Source of the DNA: Adineta steineri
Lineage: Eukaryota > Rotifera > Eurotatoria > Adinetida > Adinetidae
Reading direction: 5' to 3'
NCBI GenBank assembly: GCA_905250115.1
Contig: CAJNOI010000307.1
Coordinates: forward strand, 19,233 to 83,232
Length of the DNA: 64,000 bases
Shown here in pieces: positions 54,277-64,000 of the stretch (position 1 is the stretch's first letter; the number at the start of each line of letters is the position of its first letter). The notes beneath the pieces were generated by a model. That model did not search any database. It was not told the DNA's origin and saw only the letters and a list, made by a program, of their open reading frames with translations. The position numbers and the translations under genes are program-made.

Positions 54277-57200
54277 ATGGGACGTTTACAAGTAGCTATT
54301 GATCGTGGTGGTACATTTACTGATGTAGTAGCACGTACATCTGATGATAAAATTGTTACAATGAAATTATTATCTGAAGATCCAGAGAAATATAAAGATG
54401 CTCCAACAGAAGCAATACGTCGGTTATTAAAACAAGTATATTAGCTTTTCTAATACCAGACAAAACAAAATATAAAATTTAATTCTAGGAATCTTTTCCA
54501 CTTAATCCAGCTGATGTTGATTGGATTCGTATGGGTACAACTGTAGCAACAAATGCATTACTTGAACGAAAAGGTGAACGTGTTGCTTTATTAGTTACAA
54601 ATGGTTTTCGTGATTTACTTTATATTGGAAATCAATCACGACCGAAACTATTTGATTTAGTAAAATATTAATGAATGAAAGTTTTTCTTGTATAAAATTC
54701 CTTTTTCTTTTTCTATGATATAGTCAGTTCGTATACCTGATGTTCTTTATGAAGAAGTTGTTGAAGTACAAGAAAGAGTAGTATTATGTCGTGATGATTG
54801 TAAATTAGATAATGAAATTCGAGGTAAAAATGAACAGAAGAAAACAACAACAGGAGATAAAGTATTTGGAAATTTAAATAGTTTCATTACCTATTATTAT
54901 TTATTTCTTAGATTGAAGTCTGGAAAGAAGTTGATGAAGAACAATTACGTAAAGATTTAAATGTAATTAAAGAAAAAGGTATTTTATCAGTAGCTGTTGC
55001 ACTTCTTCATTCATATTGGTAAGTTTTTATTTTATTTTTTACGTAAAAATAATATCTATTTTTTATTGAATTAGTTTTCCTGATCATGAATTACGTGTTG
55101 GTGAAATTGCACGTGATATGGGTTTTACAAATGTATCTTTATCACATCAAATAATTGCTATGCAAAAATATGTTCCACGTGCTCATACAGGTTAATTAGA
55201 AAGAATTTCGAAATGATTTAATTATTTTTCTTTCATAGCTTGTACTGATGCTTATTTAACTCCATGTTTAAAGCGATATATTGATACATTTTCAAGTGCT
55301 TTCGAAAAAAATAAACTTGATGAACTTAATGTTTTATTTATGCAATCAGACGGAGGTTTAACACCAGTTGAAAAGTATAAATATATTTTTGTTATTTTTT
55401 TTCTAATAAAGAAAATAAATTATCTTAGATTTTCTGGATCACGAGCAATTCTTTCTGGACCTGCAGGTAGATTTATTGTTTTTTTTTGTATATTTCATAT
55501 TAATTAATTTGATTCATAGGTGGTGTTGTTGGATATTCTACAACAAGTTATATAGATTCTCAACCAGTTATTGGTTTTGATATGGGCGGAACATCAACTG
55601 ATGTTAGTCGATTTGATGGTTCACTTGAACATGTTCTTGAAAGTACAATTGCATCTGTTACTATACAAGCACCACAATTAGATATTAATACAGTAGCTGC
55701 TGGTGGTGGAAGTATATTAACATTTCGTTCAGGTCTTTTTCGAGTTGGTCCAGAATCAGCTGGTGCTCAACCTGGCCCAGCATGTTATAGAAAAGGTTTT
55801 TTTCTAAAATATAATAATATTGTAATTAAAAATTGTTATTTTCTAGGTGGACCATTAACTGTAACGGATGCTAATTTAATCTTAGGTCGTTTAATAGCCG
55901 AAGATTTTCCAGCATTATTTGGTCCGAAAGGAGATGAACAATTAGATTCGGAAGTCACATCAAATAAATTTAAAGAATTAACTGAAACAGTTGAGTTTTT
56001 ATTTATATAATTTAGAAGTTTTTAATTTATCTTTTATTTAAATAGATCAATTCATTTTTGAAAGAAAATGAAAAAAAAACATTAAGTGTTGAAGAAATCG
56101 CTTTAGGTTTTATTAATGTTGCAAATGAAAGTATGAGTCGTCCTATTCGAGCATTAACTGAAGTAATTACACATGTGAAAATTTAATTGATAAATGAAAA
56201 ACGTTTTCTTAGGGTAAAGGTTTTGATCTTCGTGATCATGTTCTGGCATGTTTTGGAGGTGCTGGTGGTCAACATGCTTGTGCAGTATGTTGTTATTATT
56301 ATATATGTATTTATCTAATCATATTTTATATTAGATTGCTCGTACTTTAGGCATGAAAACTGTATTTGTTAGTCGGTTAGTTTGTAATCTATTCGACATT
56401 TTCTGTATTTTGCATTTTTTTTCTTTATTAAGTTTTGCTGGTGTACTATCAGCATTAGGCTTAGCTTTAGCTGATGTTGTTCATGAAATGCAAGAACCAT
56501 CCGGTAAAGCAATTAATTCAGATAATTGGTCAACTGTTATTGATCGATTAAAACATCTTTCAAAATGTGGAGTCGAAGAGCTTACTAAACAAGGACATGA
56601 TCAGTTTGTTAGATAATTCTTAATTAATTGATCTATCAAGTTTTTTTAGGAAATCAATTATTGTAGAAAAATATTTAAATCTTCGATATGAAGGAACTGA
56701 TTGTGCACTTATGTGTACAAGCAATGAAGATACACCTGAATCATTTACAAATCTATTTCTTAAAAAATATCAAGATCAATTTGGTTTTACATTACCGGAT
56801 CGTCCAATAATTACAGATGATATACGAATACGTGCATTAGCAAAATCAGCAATGAATATTGATCGAAAAATTGAGAATCGACCCAATGATAAACCTTTAA
56901 AAGAATCAAAAGTAAACAAAAAAAATCGTTTCATATATTTTATCGATGAAAATTTGTTTCTCAATAGAAAACTAAATGTTATTTTGAAAAAGGTTTCGTT
57001 GAAACATCTGTTTATCTTATTCATGAACTTTATGCTAATGATAAAATATCTGGTCCAGCAATTATTATTGATCCTAGTTGGTAAGATTTAATTTGAAAAA
57101 AATTACCTAGAAATATTTATTCATTTAATGACAGTACAATTCTTATTGAACCAAACTGTGAAGCTACAGTTACAGATTGTGGTGATATTCATATTTCAAT

Positions 57201-59640
57201 TGAACATATTAAAGATGATACAGATTCAACTGAACTTGATCTTATTAAATTATCGATTTTTCAAAATCGTTTTATGAGTATTGCAGAACAATGTGGACGG
57301 TAAGATTTCTAGTGAATCAAAAAAAAAAAAATTAGTTTATTTTCGAATATTTAGTGTTCTTCAATTGACTGCTATATCAACGAATATTAAAGAACGTTTA
57401 GATTTCAGTTGTGCTGTATTTGGTCCTGATGGTGGTTTAGTTGCCAATGCTCCACATATACCAGTACATTTAGGAGCTATGCAAGAAGCTGTACAATATC
57501 AAGTAAATTCTTTAATTAATAATTCTGTTCGAAGAATATACAATTCTTTAAATTTTAGATGCGTTCTATTGGCCATGAATTACGTGATGGTGATGTAATT
57601 CTATCAAATCATCCTGCAGCAGGAGGTAATAAGAAATATAAAAATAAAACTGAATTATTTCATATTATTTATTTTTAGGAACTCATCTGCCAGATTTTAC
57701 AGTTATAACACCAGTAAGATTTTTATAATAGAAATTTTATTTTGATTTTTCAAATGAATGAACTTTTATAAGGTATTTCATAAAGAGAATAAAGATAAAC
57801 CAGTATTTTTTGTTGCAAGTCGTGGTCATCATGCAGATATTGGTGGTTTAACTCCAGGTTCAATGCCACCGAACTCAACATCTTTACTTCAAGAAGGGGC
57901 ACAATTTATTTCATTTAAAATTGTTGAACAAGGAAAATTTAAAGAGAAAGGTAAGAATAATATTAAAGCTATTTCAATTTATTTTTTACTTTTTCTTTCT
58001 TATTACAGAAGTGACAGATCGATTAAATGAACCAGGAAAACTTGAAAATTGTTCAGGAACTCGAACATTAACGCATAATATTGCTGATTTAAAAGCACAA
58101 ATAGCTGCTAATCTTAAAGTAACTTAATAAGAACAATTTTATATTCATAATTTGTTTTTATTAGGGTGTTAAATTAGTTCAAGAATTAATTGATATTTAT
58201 AGTCTTAAAGTAGTTCAAGCTTACATGGGATATATTCAAGTTTGTTTGTTTTTTTGTGTATAAATTTTTTCTTATATCATATTTAGGATAATGCTGAAAC
58301 AGCTGTTAAAGATTTACTTAAAAGTGTAGTAGAATCTTTATCTGAAAAAGAGAATAATGAAAAAGATAAAGATCATGCTAAACTACACGCTGTTGATTAT
58401 ATGGATGATGGAACAAAGATTTGTTTATGTGTTGAAATTAATGGAAAAGAAGTAACTTGTTTTGTTTTTTATTTATTTAAATAAACTGATATACTTTTTA
58501 TTTTAAAAATATAGCGTAAAGCTAAATTTGATTTTACGGGTACAAGTGAACAAGTATGGTATAATTGGAATGCACCACGTTCAATTAGTTATTCAGCTAT
58601 TATTTATTGTCTTCGAGCTATGATTCCTCATGAAATACCATTAAATCAAGTAGATTCACTTTTGTTTATATGTATATATGAAAATTATAAAAAATAATTC
58701 CAGGGATGTATGAGACCAATTGAAGTTATTCTTCCACCAGGTTCAATTCTTGATCCACATAAAGATGCTGCAGTTGTTGGTGGAAATGTATTAACTAGTC
58801 AACGTTTAGTTGATGTTATTCTTCGTGCATTTAATGTTTGTGCTGCATCACAAGTAACTATTTTCTATTGAGGAAATTTTATTCAGAAAGAATTTCGTTT
58901 TACTAGGGATGTATGAATAATATCACTTGGGGTGATAATAATGCAATGAGTTATTATGAAACAGTAGCTGGTGGAGCTGGTGCTGTATGTATTTTTATTT
59001 GAAATGAATTGATAGAAGAAAAGAAATAATAATGATTTTTTCAGGGACCAAAATGGCATGGACGATCAGGTGTTCATACTCACATGACGAATACTCGAAT
59101 AACTGATCCTGAAATTCTTGAAAAACGGTAAATAAAAATTAAATTGTGCTATAAATATATATATATATCTTATTGCAGATTTCCTGTTGTTCTATTAAAA
59201 TTTTCTCTTCGTTTACAATCTGGTGGTCATGGTAAATTTCGTGGTGGTGATGGTGTAGATCGACAAATATTATTTCGTACTCCTATAACCTTATCAATTT
59301 TAACTGAACGACGTGTACATCAACCATATGGATTATGTGGAGGTGGGAATGGTCAAAGTGGAAAGAATTTATTAAAACGTGTTGATGGAAGATTAGTAAA
59401 TTTAGGTGGAAAATGTTCTGTACCGATGAAACCTGGTGTAAGTAATGCAAAAAGTTCAATAGAACATAAATGTATGTTGTTTATTTTGATTAGGATATAT
59501 TTATTTTACTAACACCCGGTGGTGGTGGTTATGGAAAAGAAGATGATGATCACGAACATAAATCTGATGAAGCAGAATTCCGATCATTCATTGAACGTGG
59601 AAGCTTATTTGATTATAGACTTGCTCAAGAAGGCGTCTAA
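54277..59640 (+). CDS. OPLAH: ATP-dependent 5-oxoprolinase
   Basis: 5-oxoprolinase opens 5-oxo-L-proline to glutamate with ATP, closing the gamma-glutamyl (glutathione) cycle in the cytosol. The first exon reads [20 protein letters not shown], the hydantoinase A-type ATP-binding start, then [56 protein letters not shown] and [18 protein letters not shown]. The hydantoinase B half follows: [72 protein letters not shown] and the end [11 protein letters not shown]. More than twenty exons separated by short introns, all with GT-AG ends and consistent frame where I checked. About 1260 residues, near the usual 1288. The product seems complete. An intron around 56915-56990 includes sequence that could be read through in frame. 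Confidence 0.94.
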
Positions 59641-59797
59641 GAGGCTTTTTATTTTGATAATTAATATTTTTAGTATATTCCATGTAGAAACAGAAGTGAT
59701 TTTTATTTTAAGTACACTTTTTTTAATCCTAAATCTATACATATATATAAGTTTGAGCACTTTTTAATTTTTATAATCTATAACAACAGTATAAATT
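59641..59797. other. Convergent 3' junction
   Basis: Only about 157 bp separate the stop codons of the convergent 5-oxoprolinase and P450 genes, so their 3' UTRs may overlap. AT-rich, no other feature. Confidence 0.6.
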
Positions 59798-61418
59798 TCA
59801 ATCAAATTTTATGGTAATACCAATATGTTTAGGTATAACAGTCATTTTTTGAACATAACCACCTGCATTCACATCAGCACCACCATCACCAAATGTTACA
59901 CGTTGCATTAATCTTGTCATTATTACTTTCAATTCAAAACGAGCTAAATCTTGACCAATACATTGTCGATGACCACCACCGAAAGGAATTGATCCATATG
60001 CATGGTGATTTGCATCTTCACTTTGAAAACGTTCTGGATAGAATAGATCAGGATCAATTTTCCAATATCGTTTATCTCGACTAAGAACATTCAATGGAAT
60101 AAATACTTCATCACCTTTATATAATTGAATACTACTAGTAGGTAATCGATCATCTGCAGTTAATGTTCGAGTTGTACCAACCACAGGTGGAATAAATCGT
60201 AAAACTTCTTGTATTACATAATCCAAATAAATCAATGAATCTATTTGATCAATAGTTAAACCATGTTGAGTTTTATCTGCAAGTTCTGCTTTGATCTTAG
60301 CTTGTACACGAGGATTTTTACTCATAAAGTAAATAAACCAAGCAAGTACACTTCCTGTTGTTTCAGAACCAGCGACAAGAAAAAGTAATAATTCATCGAT
60401 TACTTCTCTTCGAGATAATCCTTAAGAAAAGAATAACAAAATAAACTAAAAGATTTTTCTATAAAAAATATATTTACCTTTTTTTTCTTGTTCAGGTTTT
60501 ATTGCTTCAAGTTTTTCATCTTGTTGCAAAGAACCAATTAGAGATGCAATTAAACTAGTTCTTTTTCGTTCATCAATTTCTTCTGGTGTTTTACGTTGTT
60601 CTTGTAGTATTATTTGATTTAAATAAGTACTGATAGTACTCATTGCATGCCGATATCGAGGACTAATTTTCAAATAAATTCTACTTAGAAATGTTGGTAT
60701 TGGAATTGTGACTAAGAATATTTTTAAAAAATCACTTAATGCTAATCGAAGTTTATTCTTCTTATTAGTACTATATTCTTCTAATGTTTGTAAATCATAA
60801 TCAAAACCAATAAAACCAAAAATAGCTAATGATAAATTTTGACATTGATCTACGATATTAAGATGAATATAATTAGGATCTATATCAGTTTTTAAACGCC
60901 ATTGATCGAGTAATTTATCCGTACAATCAACAATTATATCTAAATTGTTTACAATTTTTCCACGACGAAATAATGGAAGAATTATACTAGCATGACGTTT
61001 ATATTTTGCTCCTATCATAGAAATTAAAAATTTACTATTAAATTAAAACTCGCGTTTGAATCTACAAACCTATGTTACATATGAGTGCATCATTGAAAAG
61101 AATTCGATGATGATCTACTTCTAAATTGCCTTGTTCATAAATATGTCGATGAGTAAATATATGTTGAACATCTTCAGGATTACATACAAAAATCATATGA
61201 ATAGGTCCTGCGAAGAATTGAAATGTATCACCATATTTAATTTGAAATTCTCGAACGATATCACCAAGATATTTACCATAAATAAAACCTGTTTGTAAGA
61301 GATTACCTAATAAAAATTGAGGCGATTTGCCTGGTATCGAACCATATAATGTAAAATATTTGAGTTTAATATATACAATAAATAGTATTATTGATATAAT
61401 ACTAAGAAGAAAAAACAT
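59798..61418 (-). CDS. Microsomal cytochrome P450 monooxygenase
   Basis: Heme-thiolate monooxygenase anchored in the ER. Three exons. Exon 1 starts at 61418 with an N-terminal membrane anchor (MFFLLSIISIILFIVYIKLK) and the GSIPGKSPQFLLGN proline-rich hinge; an upstream GTG in frame at 61439 is not a likely start. Exon 2 opens AKYKRHASIILPLF, the C-helix motif. Exon 3 (to 59798) contains the I-helix LLLFLVAGSETTGSVLAW, the ExxR pair in QEVLRFIPPV, the PERF motif (YPERFQSED) and the heme loop PFGGGHRQCIGQDLARFE with the proximal cysteine. About 500 residues, complete. The pattern suits CYP3/CYP4-like animal clans, but I cannot assign a family number or substrate. A decayed copy of its 5' end lies 800 bp upstream. 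Confidence 0.92.
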
Positions 61419-61751
61419 GGTTATAGTTGTCTCGCGCACGTTGCAAAATATAATGGGTACTAAGTTTCTTTTTTAATTGTGCGGCAGACTGACAAAAACG
61501 AGCGAACGAGAAAAAAGAAACAAAAATAGACTGATATTATATTCCTCAATATGAAGCCATACGACAGAAATAAAATGCTTTTTAACTTGAGTTTTTTTTC
61601 TTTCAATTACAAACATCTAGAATAGTAGAAATAGCATGACGTAAGAGTACTTGTTTAACAAATTATAGTCCAAAAAGTAAATCCTAAATGTCTCATGAAT
61701 GAAAAAAATGTTACAGTTTGCAATCTTTAGTAAAGAATAAAAAATTTGATG
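61419..61751. other. P450 upstream region
   Basis: Presumed promoter of the P450 gene. Parts of it recur, degraded, at about 62310-62480 (for example ATAGCATGA followed by AGAGYACTT), so the duplication that made the P450 fragment included this flank. No gene is present. Confidence 0.5.
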
Positions 61752-62099
61752 ATGTCAAGTTGTCCGGAAATTAAAAATCCGGAAAATAAAATCTGGAAAA
61801 ATAAAATCCGGAAAAATTTTACTTGACGTTTATTAATGATAGAAGATATACCAAGTACAAAGTAGAAATATTAGAGATAATCTGATGCGTTGTAGCAGCA
61901 AGTGTTCAGAGTGTGGATGTGGTGCAGGTAACGGTGTGAGTATGGATATGGATAGGTGGGTGAGGATGGATGTATAGGTATAGACTATTCTTCTTCCACA
62001 TTAGCATCCTTACCGACACCCACACCACAAAACCTTTCGACGTGATTTATTTCTTTTCCGAATTATTATTTTCCAGATTACTTGACATATTTAGATATA
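61752..62099. mobile_element. Foldback MITE-like element upstream of the P450 gene
   Basis: The left end at 61752 (ATGTCAAGTTGTCCGGAAAT) and the reverse complement of the right end at 62099 (ATGTCAAGTAATCTGGAAAA) align over about 40 bases with small differences. The left arm holds four tandem copies of an AAATCCGGAAAA-like unit. The centre (about 61905-62030) is GC-richer and also partly self-complementary (GTGTGGATGTGGTGCAGGTA against TGTGGTGTGGGTGTCGGTAA reversed). No coding frame. It separates the P450 gene from its decayed duplicate. Confidence 0.6.
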
Positions 62100-62204
62100 G
62101 TAACTATTTTTTGATACATCATCAACAATGCAATTTTCAATAACATATCTTTCACATTAATAACGAAGATGAATATGATTTGAATTCTTTACGAAAATAA
62201 TTCG

Positions 62205-62480
62205 ATATTGAAATGATTTACCTGGTATTGGATTATATAATGCAAAATATTTCAGTTTGATTTATACACGAGTCATAATATTATTGAAATAATAATAAGA
62301 AAAATTAAACTTGTCTCTGAAGTACTATGCAAAAAAAAAGAACAGAACGAAGAAAACCATCTGATGTAATGCTACACGATAAGTAATTTGAGAAAAATAA
62401 ATGGCAGTATAAATCTTGTCTTAATGCATAGCAAAAATAGCATGATTAGAGCACTTATTTTTCATCGAAAAGGTAAACTC
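62205..62480 (-). pseudogene. Decayed duplicate of the P450 5' end
   Basis: About 62219-62310 matches the first P450 exon (61325-61425) at roughly three quarters of positions by eye: CCTGGTATTGGATTATATAA against CCTGGTATCGAACCATATAA on the plus strand, then AAATATTT-AGTTT. The start codon position is TTA-like rather than ATG, and an in-frame TAA replaces a codon in the VYIKLKY stretch. Similarity runs into the upstream flank to about 62480. The remainder of the P450 is absent. This is a relic, not a working gene. Confidence 0.65.
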
Positions 62481-62783
62481 GAAACGTACACCTAATAATA
62501 AAATATTAATCTTATTTGTTTGTTTCTACGTATATAATCAAAACAAAGGTAAAGATTGTATATCTATATATTGTAACGTACTACTACATACTTTTCGAAT
62601 AGGTCAGTAACAATCTTTGTTTTATTGTATGTTATTACTATATAAAGCAGTTTGAGAGTACACTTTAAGTACAAATAAATAAAATCATTTTTTTTGTCTT
62701 TTCGAAACTCTTGTTTATTAATGAACTAATCAGTATTCAACCACAAGTGTATAATTTTGCATTCAAAAAAAATAAAATATTTT
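62481..62783. other. Spacer downstream of the elongase gene
   Basis: About 300 bp of AT-rich sequence holding the 3' flank of the elongase gene. No feature is recognised. Confidence 0.55.
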
Positions 62784-63726
62784 TCAATTGATTTTATTTT
62801 TGACTTTTTTCTCTGAATCTTTTCGAAGATAGCTCGTATAGAAGAAATGAGCAAAGAGAAGAAGATAAGAAGCATACATTGCTAATGATATTTCAATATT
62901 AGTATATGAAACAGCACATGAATATCCTTGTTGTTTGTAATAATATGCTGCAATATTTATCATACAACCAATAATCATTTGAATAAGTTGAAGAATTGTA
63001 ATAAATTGTTGAAAAAATCGAGGAAGACGAATACGAGCAGCTCGTAATGCAAAATAACCATACATAAGTGTATGAACACAATAATTCATTGATACAAACC
63101 ACCGACCGGTTGAGACAAAATATGCATAACTTCAAAAATAATTTAAATAAATACAAAAACAAAATAATAATAATCTACCTATAAAAACAATAGACAAGTA
63201 CTGATGCATGATGATACCAATGAAGAAATATAAGTTGTTGTCGTCTTAATACGATAAATAATGTATCTATTGTTTCAGGAAATTTCGATATCATGAATAA
63301 CCAAGCCCTACAAATAATCTATGACAAAATCTTCTTAAAATTATTTTCTACTTACCAAAGTCCAGTAATTCCTTGTTTAAAACTCGGATCACATATTGAA
63401 TATACAAATCCATGATGATTTAAGGTATAAATTAATTCAGGTACGCTTCGACATGCACCCCAAAAACTGAAGATAGTAAGAATAGTATTCCAAAGAACTA
63501 ATGCTCCACGTAATTCAAATTTTTCATTTTGTTTTCTCATCCATCTTTGACCAACAAATATGGCAATGATATACATTAAAGCATATAGAATACTTAACCA
63601 CCACCAATTGTACATAAATTTTTCAATTGAAAACAAATTTTGCTTATTGAAAAATACCAATTCATAGTCGAAAACCCATCGATGAACGACGCCATTCGTG
63701 TCCGTTACAGACGAATGTATTTTCAT
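62784..63726 (-). CDS. ELOVL6: Very-long-chain fatty acid elongase, ELOVL3/6 type
   Basis: Condensing enzyme of ER fatty acid elongation. Three exons: the first (63726 to about 63355) starts [16 protein letters not shown] and has two membrane segments, with [20 protein letters not shown] typical of the ELOVL6 group. The second contains [20 protein letters not shown] and the histidine box [13 protein letters not shown]. The third has [20 protein letters not shown], then [11 protein letters not shown] and a final hydrophobic segment. The lysine-rich end ([13 protein letters not shown]) can serve as an ER-retention signal. About 270 residues, normal for the family. ELOVL6 elongates C16 saturated chains to C18; ELOVL3 is a vertebrate relative, so the label means the group. 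Confidence 0.9.
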
Positions 63727-64000
63727 TTTACTTGTTTTGCTTTTACTGATGATGCAAAGAAACGAAGAAGTTTCTTTTTTTTTCGTTCGTTACTTATTTT
63801 TACGGTTGCTCAGCAATTTATATTTCGTCTCTCCACACACCTTACACCATAATCATTCTATTTACCTATCGTAAATATATGATCAGGTTATATTATAAAA
63901 TAAGCAGTGATGACTATCATCAAACGTTCGAAGAGTGCATATTTTATTAATTCTGATTATTTACTTCGTACGTAAAAGAAATTTCTCTAGAGAGATCAGT
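63727..64000. other. Upstream region of the elongase gene
   Basis: Presumed promoter and leader of the elongase gene. A revcomp CATCATCAG site about 20 bases before its ATG could be a leader acceptor. Nothing else is supported. Confidence 0.5.

Noticed and set aside
61419..61439. Upstream in-frame GTG as start of the P450
   Set aside because: An AUG at 61418 directly precedes the hydrophobic anchor, and nuclear eukaryotic genes rarely start at GUG.
61905..61990. G-rich GTGTGG/GGTGGG patch resembling rotifer telomere-like TGTGGG repeats
   Set aside because: The units are irregular and not a tandem array; better explained as the centre of the foldback element.

Overview
This is a eukaryotic nuclear window: very AT-rich, with protein genes on both strands split by many short GT-AG introns (mostly about 45-70 bp, a few of 340-850 bp). 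The proteins are clearly animal ones (beta-TrCP, SEC23, nicotinic receptor, adhesion GPCRs, HPS4, PCID2). Compact genes, two tandem adhesion GPCRs, an intronless F-box/leucine-rich gene and repeated pyrimidine-TAG sites just before start codons fit a rotifer, most likely a bdelloid. That organism call is an inference from style and gene content, not proof. One 100-base N gap lies at 26467-26566.

Layout. 1-7.7 kb (+): the 3' part of a RAD54L2/ARIP4-type SNF2 helicase gene, with a foldback repeat in one intron, then an HPS4-like BLOC-3 subunit. 8.7-12.1 kb (-): a nicotinic acetylcholine receptor alpha-type subunit. 14.2-17.8 kb (-): the COPII coat protein SEC23. 18.8-27.4 kb (-): two tandem adhesion GPCRs, one with a 19-residue repeat array in its ectodomain and the other with three copies of a 78-bp exon. 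27.4-30.9 kb: a gene-poor stretch. 30.9-31.3 kb (-): a small unrecognised secreted protein. 32.7-34.5 kb (-): an ABHD4-like lipase. 35.6-37.3 kb (+): an intronless F-box-like gene.

38.2-44.7 kb (+): a tight same-strand cluster GTPBP10, PCID2, CARHSP1-like, PSMC1 with coding gaps of 21, 53 and 229 bp, which looks like a possible operon. 46.8-48.8 kb (+): an ATGL-like patatin lipase. 49.7-52.1 kb (+): beta-TrCP. 53.0-53.4 kb (+): VMA21. 54.3-59.6 kb (+): 5-oxoprolinase. 59.8-61.4 kb (-): a cytochrome P450, followed by a foldback repeat and a decayed copy of the P450 5' end. 62.8-63.7 kb (-): an ELOVL6-type fatty acid elongase.

Most genes are conserved housekeeping or membrane genes with no shared pathway, although several touch lipids (ABHD4, PNPLA, ELOVL) or membrane traffic (SEC23, HPS4, VMA21). 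The most interesting structure is the possible polycistronic cluster with candidate trans-splice acceptors, three distinct foldback (MITE-like) elements, a dispersed repeat core seen twice, exon triplication in an adhesion GPCR, and a 47-bp inverted repeat facing itself across the assembly gap. I did not find evidence for a wholly new system. Boundaries of multi-exon genes were read by eye from splice sites and reading frames.
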